Below, piece by piece: positions 17,601 through 27,213 of a DNA stretch of 64,000 nucleotides. Source of the DNA: Microlunatus flavus. Its GTDB lineage: Bacteria > Actinomycetota > Actinomycetes > Propionibacteriales > Propionibacteriaceae. The stretch is taken from the NCBI RefSeq assembly GCF_900110855.1, contig NZ_FOFA01000008.1, positions 192,521 through 256,520 on the forward strand. The letters run 5' to 3'. The position numbers were made by a program, and so were the translations under genes. The notes below the pieces were generated by a model. It searched no databases. It saw nothing but the letters and a program-made list of their open reading frames with translations, and was not told the origin of the DNA. How positions within the stretch are numbered: position 1 is the first letter of the stretch; each line of letters begins with the position of its first letter.

Positions 17601-18563
17601 TCACGAACCCGAACGTTCGACGGTGACAGGTGGCGACGGGGCGACCGACGTCGGAGCCTTGCCAGAGCGCCGGGTGACAAGGACACCGACGACGCAGAGG
17701 ACTCCCCCGACGACGGACAGCAGGACCGGCACCTCGCCCAGCACAAGCCACGACAGCGCGATGGCGACGGCGGGGACGCTCAGGGTCGTGGCCGAGAGCT
17801 TTCCGGCACCGGACCGGGACAGGGCGTACGCCCAGGTGGTGAAGGCGACGGCGGTGGGTCCGACACCGAGGAAGACGACGGCGACCAGGTCCCGCCACGA
17901 CGCTGACGTCGCTTGCGTCCAGGCCTGGTGGGCGAAGGGTGACGTCGCGAGGGCGCCGACGAGACAACCCAGCCAGGTGGCCGTCAAGGCGTCGACGCGG
18001 GGCAGCGCCAGCTTCTGGACGAGTACGCCGCCGGCGTAGAGCACGGCTGCGAGCAACCCAAGGGCGACACCAGTCCGGTCGGTGACACCAGGCCTGTGGC
18101 TGCCGACGGCGATCAGAGCGACCCCGGACAGCGCGACCACCAGTCCGAGAGCCAAGGGCCTCGAGAAGCCCTCGCCGAGCGCGAGCCCCGCGACGACGGC
18201 GACGATCAGCGGCGCGAGCTGCACCAGCATCGATGCCGTCCCGGCGTCCAGGTGCCGCTCGGCCCAGTTGAGGACGACGGCGTACCCCGCGAACCACAGC
18301 AGGCCGTACGCGACCACGAGCGCCAGGGTCCGACCGGCGGGTGGCTGTTGGCGATGCCGCACGAGGACGAGGACGGTGAGGACCACCGAACCGACGAGCA
18401 GCCGGCCGAACGCCAGCGCACCGGGACCGAACGACTGGCCGACCCACCGGATCACGACGAACGCGGAGGCCCACAGGAGCAGGGACACCGCGGTGGCCAA
18501 CGCGACCAGGTGCTCGGGGGAAATTCGTGCTCTGCGGGCTACACCTCCGTCTTCCACGGCCAC
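17601..18563 (-). CDS. EamA/DMT-family membrane transporter
   Basis: GTG at 18563 is the start that leaves a short cytoplasmic tail before the first membrane helix, giving 320 residues; GTG at 18590 is an alternative. Ten hydrophobic segments in two EamA repeats are visible, for example ATAVSLLLWASAFVVIRW with the family Trp-Ala-Ser start, MLVQLAPLIVAVVAGLALGE closing repeat one, and SVPAVAIALSWLVLGEVPVL closing repeat two. These proteins export amino acids or metabolites. It is divergent from the LysR gene, the standard arrangement for a LysR-controlled exporter. Confidence 0.88.
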   Translation of the reverse strand: MAVEDGGVARRARISPEHLVALATAVSLLLWASAFVVIRWVGQSFGPGALAFGRLLVGSVVLTVLVLVRHRQQPPAGRTLALVVAYGLLWFAGYAVVLNWAERHLDAGTASMLVQLAPLIVAVVAGLALGEGFSRPLALGLVVALSGVALIAVGSHRPGVTDRTGVALGLLAAVLYAGGVLVQKLALPRVDALTATWLGCLVGALATSPFAHQAWTQATSASWRDLVAVVFLGVGPTAVAFTTWAYALSRSGAGKLSATTLSVPAVAIALSWLVLGEVPVLLSVVGGVLCVVGVLVTRRSGKAPTSVAPSPPVTVERSGS

Positions 18564-18578
18564 ACCATCGCTCGACTC

Positions 18579-18622
18579 ACTGCTAAGCACAAGCGCACAG
18601 TTCTGGTCGATCGTTAAGCAGT
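18579..18622. promoter_or_regulatory. Probable LysR binding region between exporter and LysR genes
   Basis: ACTGCT (18579-18584) and AGCAGT (18617-18622) are exact inverted repeats; each is followed inward by a TAAG-like extension (TGCTAAG and TTAAGCA). They frame the short divergent promoter region between the DMT exporter and the LysR gene. A spaced dyad here fits LysR-type regulation, although the arms are wider apart than the classic T-N11-A box. Confidence 0.4.
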
Positions 18623-18630
18623 CCTGTATC

Positions 18631-19542
18631 GTGACGCGGGTGCTCGACCTACGATCACTTCGGGTGCTCCGCGCCGTCATCGCCGAAGGCACCATGCACG
18701 GTGCTGCCGCCGCCCTCGGCTACACCCCGTCCGCCATCAGCCAGCAGGTGAGCGCCCTGCAGAGGGCGACCGGCCTGGCGCTGACGGAGCGCGACGGGCG
18801 TCGGGTCGTCCCGACCGCCGCCGCCCGGCAGCTCGCCGAGGAGGCTGGGCGCGTCTTCGATGCCTTGACGGGGCTCGACCTGCTGGTCGCCGACCTGCGC
18901 GCTGGACGCGACGGCACCCTGACCGTCGGCTACTTCGCGTCCGCCGGGTCGACCTGGGTCCCTCCGGTCTTCGCCATGGTGACGAGGGAGTACCCGCGGC
19001 TGCGCCTCGACCTCCGTCTCGTCGAGGGCGGCAACACCTACCAGCCGGACATCGAGATCTTCGTCGAAGGCGTCTCGCAGAGCACGACACCCGAGTTCCG
19101 GGAACGCCACCTCATCGAGGAGCCCTACTACGTGGTGATCCGCCGCGACAGCGACCTCGCTGTCCACGACCGCATCCCGCTGAGCCTGCTGGCCGACGAG
19201 GCGTGGATCGACAACGACGTCGCCCACGGCCCCTGTCGCCAGGTCGTCCTCAAGGCCTGCGCCGCTGCCGGATTCACCCCGACGTTCCGGGTGGAGACGC
19301 ACGACTACGCCAGTGCCGTCCAGTTCGTCGCCGAGGACCTCGGGATCACCGTGCTGCCACGACTCGGCGCACAGGGCTTGCCCCAGACGACCCGGGCGAT
19401 CCCCATCACCGACCCGACTCCCACCAGGAGGATCGGCGTGCGGGTCCGCAAGACGGTCGCACGCAACCCGGCAGCGGTCCGGCTGGTCGAGCTGCTCGAG
19501 GAGCAGGCCGGCGTGCTGAGCGACGTCGAGCGAACAGGCTGA
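18631..19542 (+). CDS. LysR-family transcriptional regulator
   Basis: GTG at 18631 (or 18640) gives about 303 residues, the family length. The N-terminal helix-turn-helix is VLDLRSLRVLRAVIAEGTMH, AAAALGYTPSAISQQVSALQ, then GLALTERDGRRVVPTAAARQ. The effector domain starts near residue 90 (GTLTVGYFASAGSTWVPPV) and is of the ArgP/ActR type, ending AVQFVAEDLGITVLPRLGA. It probably senses an amino acid or related metabolite and controls the divergent DMT exporter. Confidence 0.92.
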   Translation: MTRVLDLRSLRVLRAVIAEGTMHGAAAALGYTPSAISQQVSALQRATGLALTERDGRRVVPTAAARQLAEEAGRVFDALTGLDLLVADLRAGRDGTLTVGYFASAGSTWVPPVFAMVTREYPRLRLDLRLVEGGNTYQPDIEIFVEGVSQSTTPEFRERHLIEEPYYVVIRRDSDLAVHDRIPLSLLADEAWIDNDVAHGPCRQVVLKACAAAGFTPTFRVETHDYASAVQFVAEDLGITVLPRLGAQGLPQTTRAIPITDPTPTRRIGVRVRKTVARNPAAVRLVELLEEQAGVLSDVERTG

Positions 19543-19854
19543 CGCAACCCCTCCACCTGAGCTGACGGCACCAGGCGCAGGCCGCGATCGCCGCGTGCGC
19601 GAAGGCGGCTCGCGGCGAGGTCAGGGACTGGGTCCACGTGGCGGCTCTGCCCGAGTGCTCGAGCGGCTCGCGCCCGATGTACGAGGAGGCGGCCCGCCAG
19701 ACCACGAGCCGGCGGAGCAGCGCTACCTGCAGACGCAGGCCGCGCGCCTCGACCACCCGGAGCCTGGCCGTGGCCACAGCCTCGCGCGCGGCACCCGCAG
19801 GCGAGCCCACCTCCGCAGGTCGCCCCTGCGACTACGTCGGACGTCCGCACGCTA
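19543..19854. other. Gap without a recognisable gene
   Basis: About 310 bases between the LysR gene and the third reductase. One minus-strand frame (LRVVEARGLRLQVALLRRL, then WRAASSYIGREPLEHSGR) has a protein-like residue mix but no start signal and no recognisable family, so it may be a remnant. Confidence 0.4.
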
Positions 19855-20436
19855 CTAGCCCGGTTCGGCTCGCCCGCCCACCCGCTCGAAGCACAGCAAC
19901 GCCGCAGCTCCGGTGCGCTCGACCGAGGTCAGCCGGAGGTCCGCGGAGCAGCGCGCGCCCTCGAAGAGGCGGCCTCCGGCGCCGACCACGGTCGGGAAGA
20001 CTAGGAGGCGGTACTCGTCGACCAGGTCGTGCTCCATCAGCTGCCGGGCGATGGAGGTGGACCCGACGACGACGACCTCACGTTCCTGGCGCAGCCGCTG
20101 CACCTCGGCGACCAGGTCACCCGCGACAAGGACCGAGCCGCCCCAGGCGCTCACGTCGGTGAGGGTCCGCGAGACCACCCACTTGGTCGCGGCGTTCATC
20201 CGCGAGGAGAACTCGTCGGTGCGGCCCGGCCAGATCATGGAGAACAGCTGCCAGGTCCCGCGGCCGAGCAGGAGCCCTGCCTCCTCCAGGCGGGCGCCCA
20301 GCCTGAACTTGTCCCCGGCCACGGACTCCGGCCCGAAGCGGAACGCCCAGCCACCGTGCGGACTCCCTCCGGTCCCGTCGGGGTCCTCCACGACTCCGTC
20401 GAGGGTGATGAATTCGATGACGCTTATGGTGTGCAC
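19855..20436 (-). CDS. RibD C-terminal/DHFR-fold reductase, copy 3
   Basis: I choose GTG 20436, giving 193 residues, because the family core VIEFITLDGVVEDPDGTGGS begins almost at once; the open frame continues far upstream as an artefact. GLLLGRGTWQLFSMIWPG, WGGSVLVAGDLVAEVQRL, VVVVGSTSIARQLMEHDLVD and LLVFPTVVGAGGRLFEGA are the family blocks. It is divergent from the SigG-like sigma factor with 57 bases between, and the 12-bp palindrome at 20428-20439 overlaps its start codon, so shared control is likely. Confidence 0.86.
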   Translation of the reverse strand: MHTISVIEFITLDGVVEDPDGTGGSPHGGWAFRFGPESVAGDKFRLGARLEEAGLLLGRGTWQLFSMIWPGRTDEFSSRMNAATKWVVSRTLTDVSAWGGSVLVAGDLVAEVQRLRQEREVVVVGSTSIARQLMEHDLVDEYRLLVFPTVVGAGGRLFEGARCSADLRLTSVERTGAAALLCFERVGGRAEPG

Positions 20437-20439
20437 ACC
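20428..20439. promoter_or_regulatory. Perfect 12-bp palindrome GGTGTGCACACC
   Basis: The palindrome covers the proposed start codon of reductase copy 3 and lies 55 bases upstream of the SigG-like sigma gene. Its position in a short divergent region fits a repressor or activator dimer site. No regulator gene is adjacent to claim it. Confidence 0.35.
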
Positions 20440-20493
20440 CGTACATACCGGGGGCCAGCGCCCGACTGATCGCCGACGAAGCCGAGGACGTTC

Positions 20494-21471
<978 letters not shown>

Positions 21472-21501
21472 GGACGTCGAGCGAGGCGTGTCCTCGGACG
21501 A

Positions 21502-22118
21502 TCAGCATGCCGGAGGCGACGGCGCGAGCTCCTTGCGCATGACCCAGCGCGGCCGGCCACCACTGCGGCCGGTCGTGGGTGCAGCGCGGACGAAGCCCGC
21601 GCGCTCGAACAGCCCGACGGTGCCCACGTAGCCCGAGATCATGTCGACCCGGCCTCCGTCGAGCTCCACGGGTACCCCTCGACGACCTCCGCGCCACAGG
21701 TAGCCGCGTGGTCGACGGCACCGGCCAGCAGCACGTGCATCAGGCCGTGCTTGCGGTATCCCGCGCGGACGACGAAGCACACGGCGGCCCAGGCGTCCCG
21801 CTCGTCCAGGACCGGGATGGTGCGGGAGCCGAGCAGCCGGCGGTAACGCGACCGCGGCGCGATCGAGCACCAGCCCGCGACGACGTCGTCGACGTACACC
21901 AGCACGCCGGGCCCCGGCTCCGTCGCGCACTCGGCCCGCATGTGCTCCGGCCGGTCCTCGGTGGCCACCCGGCTGTCCCGGTAGGCCATGCACCAGCAGC
22001 CGCGTGCCCCCGGTCGCTGCGTGCCGACCACGGCGGCGAAGTCGTCGAAGCGCCCGAGCGCCGGCCGCACGTCGACCGCCGGCTCGTGGTCCACCGGGAA
22101 CCGCGGCGACGAGGGCAT
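21502..22118 (-). pseudogene. GNAT acetyltransferase, split by a one-base deletion
   Basis: The first frame (start 22118) reads VRPALGRFDDFAAVVG, GCWCMAYRDSRVATEDRPEH, VLVYVDDVVAGWCSIAPRS and VCFVVRAGYRKHGLMHVLLA, covering the acetyl-CoA motif A region, to CGAEVVEGYP, and then stops at 21639. A second frame supplies the rest: VELDGGRVDMISGYVGTVGL, FERAGFVRAAPTTG, RPRWVMRKEL, stop 21502. One missing G in the CCG-TGG run near 21668 joins them exactly. Complete, it would be a roughly 205-residue GNAT enzyme of unknown acceptor. It is convergent with the sigma gene. Confidence 0.82.
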
Positions 22119-22229
22119 GCGACGAAGGCTATCCAGCGCGCGTCGCCGGCGGTTCCGGAGTGCGACCGTCTCCTACGCGACGATCGACGAGCCATGGCCG
22201 GTCATGAATAGTTAGGCGCGTGCCTAAGC

Positions 22230-22556
22230 ATGATGTCTAGCTCGACGTCGTGCTTCGCGCTTGCGAACCCGACGCGTCGAGCTCTGGCGGAACGGTTGGT
22301 GAAGTCCCCAGCCGTCGTGTCCGAGCTCGCGGCGCCGTTCTCGATGGCGCTGCCCACGCTCATGCATCACCTGCACGTCCTCGAGGACGCGGGGGTGATC
22401 TCGTCGCAGAACCACGGACGCGGCCGCACCGTGAGCCTTCGGCCGGGCGCCCTCGACGTCCTGCACCTGTGGCTGGGCGAGCGACGAACACCCGCAGCGC
22501 ACCAGGCCGACCGGCTCGGCATGCACCTCACCCGCACCACCTCGAAGGAGACCTGA
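22230..22556 (+). CDS. ArsR-family winged-helix regulator
   Basis: 108 residues. The winged helix covers FALANPTRRALAERLVKSPA, VSELAAPFSMALPTLMHHLH, VLEDAGVISSQNHGRGRTVS, the standard ArsR core, without the Cys metal sites of ArsR/SmtB metal sensors. It is one base from the next reductase gene on the same strand, so the two form an operon. ArsR genes of this metal-independent kind very often sit with AHSA1/SRPBCC and reductase genes in actinobacteria, exactly as here; the AHSA1 partner is broken. Confidence 0.9.
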   Translation: MMSSSTSCFALANPTRRALAERLVKSPAVVSELAAPFSMALPTLMHHLHVLEDAGVISSQNHGRGRTVSLRPGALDVLHLWLGERRTPAAHQADRLGMHLTRTTSKET

Positions 22557-22557
22557 C

Positions 22558-23205
22558 GTGACCCGCGTCCGCACCGACCTGTTCGTTTCGCTGGACGGCT
22601 ACACCTCCACGACCGACAACACCCCCAGCAACCCGATGGGGGTGGACTGGGGGCGCCTCACGAAGGCCCACACCGGGACTCGCACCTTCCGCGAGCGCGT
22701 CTTCGGCGACACGAGCGGCGCGGGGACGACCGGCGTCGACGACACCTACGTCGCCTCGTTCTTCGAGGGCGCCGGTGCCGAGATCATGGGCGCGGGCATG
22801 TTCGGCCTGCACGCGTTTCCCGACGACCCCGACTGGAAGGGCTGGTGGGGCGACCGACCGCCCTTCGGCACCCCCGTGTACGTGCTCACCCACACCGCGC
22901 CCCGACCGCCGATCACGATGGAGGGCGGGACGACGTTCCACTTCCGCACCGGCCCGATCGAGGACGTGCTCGCGGAGGCGACCGAGGCCGCGGGAGGGCT
23001 GGACGTGCGTGTCGGCGGGGGCGTGGGCACGGCGCGCGACTTCCTGCGCGCCGGGCTGGTCGACCAGCTGCACCTCACCGTCGCTCCCATCGTCCTCGGC
23101 CGAGGAACTCGGCTGTGGGACGACCTGTCCGGCCTCGACCGCACGCACACCGTGACGACGGAAGTGGCCGAGAGCGGCACCATCCACGTCACCTTCACGC
23201 GATAG
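22558..23205 (+). CDS. RibD C-terminal/DHFR-fold reductase, copy 4
   Basis: GTG at 22558, 215 residues. It begins RVRTDLFVSLDGYTSTTDN; AEIMGAGMFGLHAFPDDPDW is the substrate-loop block, TPVYVLTHTAPRPPITMEGG follows, and LDVRVGGGVGTARDFLRAG with LHLTVAPIVLGRGTRLWDDL is the NADPH-binding half. It is longer than the other three copies through an insert near residues 25-60 and is clearly diverged from them, so the four copies are not a recent tandem duplication. It is co-transcribed with the ArsR gene. Confidence 0.9.
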   Translation: MTRVRTDLFVSLDGYTSTTDNTPSNPMGVDWGRLTKAHTGTRTFRERVFGDTSGAGTTGVDDTYVASFFEGAGAEIMGAGMFGLHAFPDDPDWKGWWGDRPPFGTPVYVLTHTAPRPPITMEGGTTFHFRTGPIEDVLAEATEAAGGLDVRVGGGVGTARDFLRAGLVDQLHLTVAPIVLGRGTRLWDDLSGLDRTHTVTTEVAESGTIHVTFTR

Positions 23206-23214
23206 GACCCACGG

Positions 23215-23628
23215 TTGACGATCGAACGAGGGTTCGCCCGCGCGGAGTTCACCCTCACCCGCGACCACTGGCCGGCGTCGAGCGCAGCTATGACGCCTTC
23301 GCCACGGAGGACCAGAGGCTGCGCCGGCGACGACATCGAGCCCGGTGAGTGGGCGTTCGACTTCCGCATCGGCGGGCGTGACGTCGCCGAGGGAACCTTC
23401 CACGACGGTCCGGTCTCGCGGTAGGAGGCCACCTGCACCGACATCGTCGAGCACGTCCGCATCGTCACCACGTACGACATGTGGCTCGACGGGGTGCACA
23501 TGTCGATGTCGTTGTCGTCGCTGGAGCTCGAGCCCGTCGAGAACGTCACACGATTCACGCACACCGAGCACGGGGACCTCGGCCATGACCACCGTGGTGA
23601 GGCGGCCGGTGCCGGGTGCGAGGGCGGG
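23215..23628 (+). pseudogene. AHSA1/SRPBCC-domain gene with several frameshifts
   Basis: The first frame (TTG at 23215) gives TIERGFARAEFTLTRDHWPA and later GDDIEPGEWAFDFRIGGRDV, GTFHDGPVSR, then a stop at 23424. Between these, another frame fits better (VERSYDAFATEDQRLRR, 23280-23330). After one missing base near 23422, a third frame continues EATCTDIVEHVRIVTTYDMW, LDGVHMSMSLSSLELEPVEN, TRFTHTEHGDLGHD. Joined, this is the AHSA1 layout (Asp-Met-Trp-Leu-Asp-Gly block and TEHG near the end), but the C-terminus is lost in a 9-bp repeat tract. It was probably third in the ArsR operon. Confidence 0.78.
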
Positions 23629-23631
23629 GAG

Positions 23632-23671
23632 AGCGGGAGGAGCGGGAGGAGCGGGAGGAGCGGGAGGAGCG
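23632..23671 (+). repeat. Four tandem copies of AGCGGGAGG plus a partial copy
   Basis: Copies at 23632, 23641, 23650 and 23659 are exact; a partial AGCG follows. The tract replaces the expected C-terminus of the AHSA1 gene, so replication slippage there may have accompanied the gene's loss. The 9-base unit keeps any reading frame open. Confidence 0.8.
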
Positions 23672-23857
23672 AGCCTTCTCACCACGGCAGGGACGCGATC
23701 TGCGCGATGAGACGGTGGTTCCGGATTGCGCGGCAGGACGTACCCAGCCCCAAGGCAGGCACCGCGTACCGACATCTGGCAGCCGACTCGCCACATCGGG
23801 CCAGCACCGCGCAGGTGGCTCTAGGCCCGACTGCAGGAGCCGCGCCAGGCTGGGCGC

Positions 23858-24562
23858 GTGAGCCGTCCCGCCCCCGCGACCCCCTCGATGCACGGACGAA
23901 GTCGGCTCGGCCTCTACCGCCTTGGAGCCCGCGAACAGCTGCGGGCACCCCGCAGGCCCCGGCGGGTGCTGCAGCTGGTCGTCGGTCTGCTGGGCTACGG
24001 CGCCGCAGTCATGGTGATGGTGCTCTCAGGACTGGGCGCCGCGAGTTGGAGCGTGCTCAGCGAGGGGGTGGCCAAGACGCTGGGTGTGTCGTTCGGCACG
24101 GCCACCAACGCCGTCGCCGTCGCCGTCCTGCTGACCTGGATCCCGATGCGCGAGCTTTCCGGCGTCGGCACCGTGCTGAACGTCCTTGTTGTCGGATGGG
24201 CAGCCGACCTCACCGCTCTCGTGGTTCCCGTGCCGGCCACCCTCGGCCTGCGGTACGTCTACCTGGTGGTCGCTGTCGTCGCCATCGCCTTCTTCGATGC
24301 GCTCTACCTGGGCGCGCAGTTCGGCTCAGGCCCCCGCGACGGCCTCATGACTGGTCTGGTCCGGCTCACCAGACTGCCCGTCGCCGTCGTGCGGACCGCC
24401 ATCGAGGTCTGCGTGGCGACGCTGGGCTGGGTGCTCGGCGGACAGGTCGGCGTTGGGACCGTGCTGCTGGCCCTGGTGATGGGCCCGCTGGTGAGCGTCT
24501 TCCTCCCCCGCCTGGCCGTCCGTCTTCCGGACCATGCTCCTCCTGCACGCCGTCCGCAGTGA
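23858..24562 (+). CDS. yczE: YczE/YitT-like integral membrane protein
   Basis: 234 residues from GTG 23858. After a basic N-terminus come five to six hydrophobic segments, for example VLQLVVGLLGYGAAVMVMVL, AVAVAVLLTWIPMREL, LGLRYVYLVVAVVAIAFFDA. FGSGPRDGLMTGLVRLTRLP in the middle is the hallmark of the YczE subgroup, as is LGWVLGGQVGVGTVLLAL. The function is unproven; the family is linked by gene neighbourhood to YczR-type MocR regulators and so to PLP- or amino-acid-related transport. Such a regulator lies 780 bases downstream, on the same strand rather than divergent. Confidence 0.88.
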   Translation: MSRPAPATPSMHGRSRLGLYRLGAREQLRAPRRPRRVLQLVVGLLGYGAAVMVMVLSGLGAASWSVLSEGVAKTLGVSFGTATNAVAVAVLLTWIPMRELSGVGTVLNVLVVGWAADLTALVVPVPATLGLRYVYLVVAVVAIAFFDALYLGAQFGSGPRDGLMTGLVRLTRLPVAVVRTAIEVCVATLGWVLGGQVGVGTVLLALVMGPLVSVFLPRLAVRLPDHAPPARRPQ

Positions 24563-24654
24563 CAACGTCCGGAGGAGCGACGTTGCTCAACCGGAGAGGT
24601 CGCGGCGTTCGGAGGTCCGGCTCGAGCCGCAGGCGTCGGCGATCGAGGGTGCAG

Positions 24655-24951
24655 GTGAGCGGCGTCGCCGGCGACAACCAGCCCGCCGCGGAGGACTAGC
24701 GCCTCTACGACGACTGCGTCGTTCTGGTCGCGACAGTGCAGGACCACCAGATCGACCCGCGCGTACACCCCGATCAGCGTGGGACGCAGGTCTGGGCTGT
24801 CCTCGAGCGCGAGCGACGAACCACGGCGAAGCGCCGCCTCGCCGCGCGCCACGCCGCCCGTCACTGGCACGGCGGACATGGCGGACGGCGAGGTGAAGAC
24901 GCAGCCCGCCGCGAACGAGCGCCAGGAAGCCTCCACGTCGCCCGCGTTCAC
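24655..24951 (-). pseudogene. SnoaL/NTF2-like fragment, no proper ends
   Basis: From GTG 24951 the frame reads VNAGDVEASWRSFAAGCVFT, SPDLRPTLIGVYARVDLVVL, CRDQNDAVVVEALVLRGGL, AGDAAHLH. This is the NTF2-fold pattern of SnoaL-like proteins (NAGD start, RDQ... VVEALV, final strand with LH). The N-terminal helix is partly missing and there is no stop after the last strand: the frame runs on antisense into yczE to 24304. It is therefore probably a truncated remnant. Family members are polyketide cyclases or unknown small-ligand proteins. Confidence 0.55.
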
Positions 24952-25340
24952 GCGTCGACCGACGCGACGGGCCAGCTACCGAGCGCCGCCCGCGTCAGAG
25001 CTGTCACCACCCAGATGACGGAGGCAGGTTCACGACCGGTGCGCCTGCCGCGGGTTGGCTGAGGGACGGGGGCGGGGACCGGGGTTCAAGCACCGGTCCC
25101 CACCGGGTAGGACCCGCGCCCAGCCCGCGACAGCAGCGGAGGCGGACGGTTCCCGCCAACCGCCGCACGATGAGGATGCGCAGCGGCCTGGCACGCATCG
25201 AGCCTGCCGCCGTGCGGTGGCGCCAGGTAGGGCCAGTCCGCTCTCGCTGGCCCGATTCGGCGCGAGACGAGTCGGCTTGCTGCGGGCTTTGGATATCGTG
25301 AGATGGACCAGGCACGACGGACCTCCGCAAGCAGGCAGAC
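24952..25340. other. Upstream region of the MocR gene
   Basis: About 390 bases with no gene. It should contain the promoter of the YczR-type regulator. PLP-dependent MocR proteins bind paired direct repeats in such regions; I could not pick out a convincing repeated site by eye. Confidence 0.4.
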
Positions 25341-26777
25341 ATGGCCACCCGTTGGTTGTCCGGACAGGACCTGCACGGGCTGCTCGGGACCCTGCCCCTC
25401 CAGTTCCCTGCCTACCAGGACCTCGCGGACCGGATCCGGTACCTGGTGGTCGACGGGCGTCTGGTTCACGATGTGCGCCTGCCGAGCGAGCGCGAGCTGG
25501 CGTCGACGCTCGGCATCAGCCGGGCGACCGTGGCCGGTGCCTACGCCCGCCTGGCGGACCTGGGCTTCCTCGTCCCTCGACGGGGCGCAGGGAACTTTGT
25601 GCGGGCGGGCCCAACCACCAGAGGCAACGGCCTGGTCGGGCCGTACCCCGACTTCACGGACCTGGTGAACCTCGCCTTCGCGAGCCCGCCCGCGCCAGCA
25701 GGTCTCGACGAGGTCTACCGCTCGGCGTTGGACGAGCTTCCCGCCGTCCTGGGCGGTCACGGCTACGGGCCCCAGGGCCTGGTGTCCCTGCGTGAGCAGG
25801 TTGCCGCCTGGTACGGCGAGCGGGGGCTGCCCACCGCGCCCGACCAGATCGTGGTCACCAACGGCGCCCAGTCAGCGCTGAACGTCGTCGCGGGGACCTT
25901 GCTCAGAACCGGCGACCGGGTACTGGTCGAGGCACCCAGCTATCCGAACGCGCTCGACGCCCTGCGCCGTAGCGGCGCCCGCCTCGTGGCCTACCCGCTG
26001 CCGGAGGACGGCTGGCAGGTCAGCGGCTACGCCACGACCGTGCGCCAGACCGCTCCCCGCCTGGCCCACCTCATCCCCGAGTTCCACAACCCCACCGGTC
26101 ACTGGCTCGACGAGGAGGCGCGACCCGAGCTCGCCGCCGCCCTGCGCCGCACACGGACCACGGCAGTCGTGGACGAGACCCTGGTCGAGCTGCGCCTCGA
26201 CGGGCAGCACCCTCGAAGACCTCTCGCCGCATGGCTGCCCGACGCGCTGACGCTCGGGTCAGCGAGTAAGGCGTTCTGGGGCGGGCTGCGCATCGGCTGG
26301 ATCCGTGCGCCTCGCGTCCTTATTCGCTCCCTGGTCCAGACACGTGCCTTGCTCGACCTCGGCTCTCCGGCGCTCGAGCAGCTCGTCGTCGCCCGCCTCC
26401 TCGCAGGATCCGGGGTAGACGTGGAGGAGCAGCGCAGCCGGGCGCGGATGCAGCGGGACCACCTCGTCGGCCTGCTGACGCGACGGCTCCCTGACTGGCG
26501 CGTCCCGACGCCGGGCGGAGGTTTCACGCTCTGGGTCGGGCTTCCCGGTGAGACTTCCAGCCGACTCGCGGCCGCCGCTGAACGTCACGACCTGCTGCTG
26601 AGCGCAGGACCGCGGTTCTTCCCCGACGGCGGCGGCGAACGGCACCTGCGTCTGCCCTTCACAGCCCCCCGGCAGCACCTGGAGGAGGCCGTGGAGCGCC
26701 TTGCACGCGCCTGGGCCGACGTCGGCGTCAGCAGCCCGAGGCCGGGCACTAGGCGACCGTGGGACCTGAGCGTCTGA
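25341..26777 (+). CDS. yczR: MocR-type (GntR-aminotransferase) regulator, YczR-like
   Basis: 478 residues. A GntR winged helix occupies about residues 22-90 (YQDLADRIRYLVVDGRL, LPSERELASTLGISRATVAG, AYARLADLGFLVPRRGAGNF). A linker leads to a fold-type I aminotransferase domain from about 125: GYGPQGLVSLREQVAAWY, VTNGAQSALNVVAGTLL, IPEFHNPTGHWLD, VVDETLVELRLDGQ, and the PLP lysine in LGSASKAFWGGLRIGW. The regulator binds PLP covalently and senses PLP or an amine. The nearby yczE gene suggests the YczR subgroup, where the regulator controls the membrane protein. Confidence 0.9.
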   Translation: MATRWLSGQDLHGLLGTLPLQFPAYQDLADRIRYLVVDGRLVHDVRLPSERELASTLGISRATVAGAYARLADLGFLVPRRGAGNFVRAGPTTRGNGLVGPYPDFTDLVNLAFASPPAPAGLDEVYRSALDELPAVLGGHGYGPQGLVSLREQVAAWYGERGLPTAPDQIVVTNGAQSALNVVAGTLLRTGDRVLVEAPSYPNALDALRRSGARLVAYPLPEDGWQVSGYATTVRQTAPRLAHLIPEFHNPTGHWLDEEARPELAAALRRTRTTAVVDETLVELRLDGQHPRRPLAAWLPDALTLGSASKAFWGGLRIGWIRAPRVLIRSLVQTRALLDLGSPALEQLVVARLLAGSGVDVEEQRSRARMQRDHLVGLLTRRLPDWRVPTPGGGFTLWVGLPGETSSRLAAAAERHDLLLSAGPRFFPDGGGERHLRLPFTAPRQHLEEAVERLARAWADVGVSSPRPGTRRPWDLSV

Positions 26778-27213
26778 GCTGGGTCCGGATCAATGGAGGG
26801 CCACCGCCCAGCCGTCGCCGGCGGCGCCGCGCAGGTTGACCCTCCCCGCGGCTGCGGTGCCCACCCGTCGGTCGACGCCCGGACCGCACGTCGTCCCGCC
26901 ACGCTGGAGGAGTTGGTGGGCCATCTCTGGCGCGACCCCAAGGGCCACGCACCCGGGCCAGTTGCTCGCGCGAACCTCGACGCGCTTGAGGTCTGAGCGA
27001 CTGCTACCGATACATCGCTAGCCGGGGTGGGCCCCTATGTCAATGGCGTCCTTGGGTCTGGGTAGCGGTCTGGTGCTGGCGATATCGTCGTGGGCGGTGG
27101 GTGCGGTTATCGCTTCAGCGAAGAGCAGGGTCGAGGCTGGAAGCCCTGCCACGCCGCTTGCCCATGGGCCGTTTGTCGTGCCTCTCTGCGTCTCCGCATC
27201 CACCGCCTGACCC
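26778..27213. other. Gap between MocR gene and IS110 transposase
   Basis: A short plus-strand frame at 26793-26996 ends RPATLEELVGHLWRDPKGHA, PGPVARANLDALEV; it looks mildly protein-like but has no recognisable family. From about 27030 the sequence should be the downstream end of the IS110 element. The exact junction cannot be fixed because IS110 elements lack terminal inverted repeats. Confidence 0.4.

Noticed and set aside
18082-18630. N-terminal extension of the LysR gene into the exporter gene
   Set aside because: The helix-turn-helix begins right after GTG 18631; the upstream frame is the antisense of the exporter.
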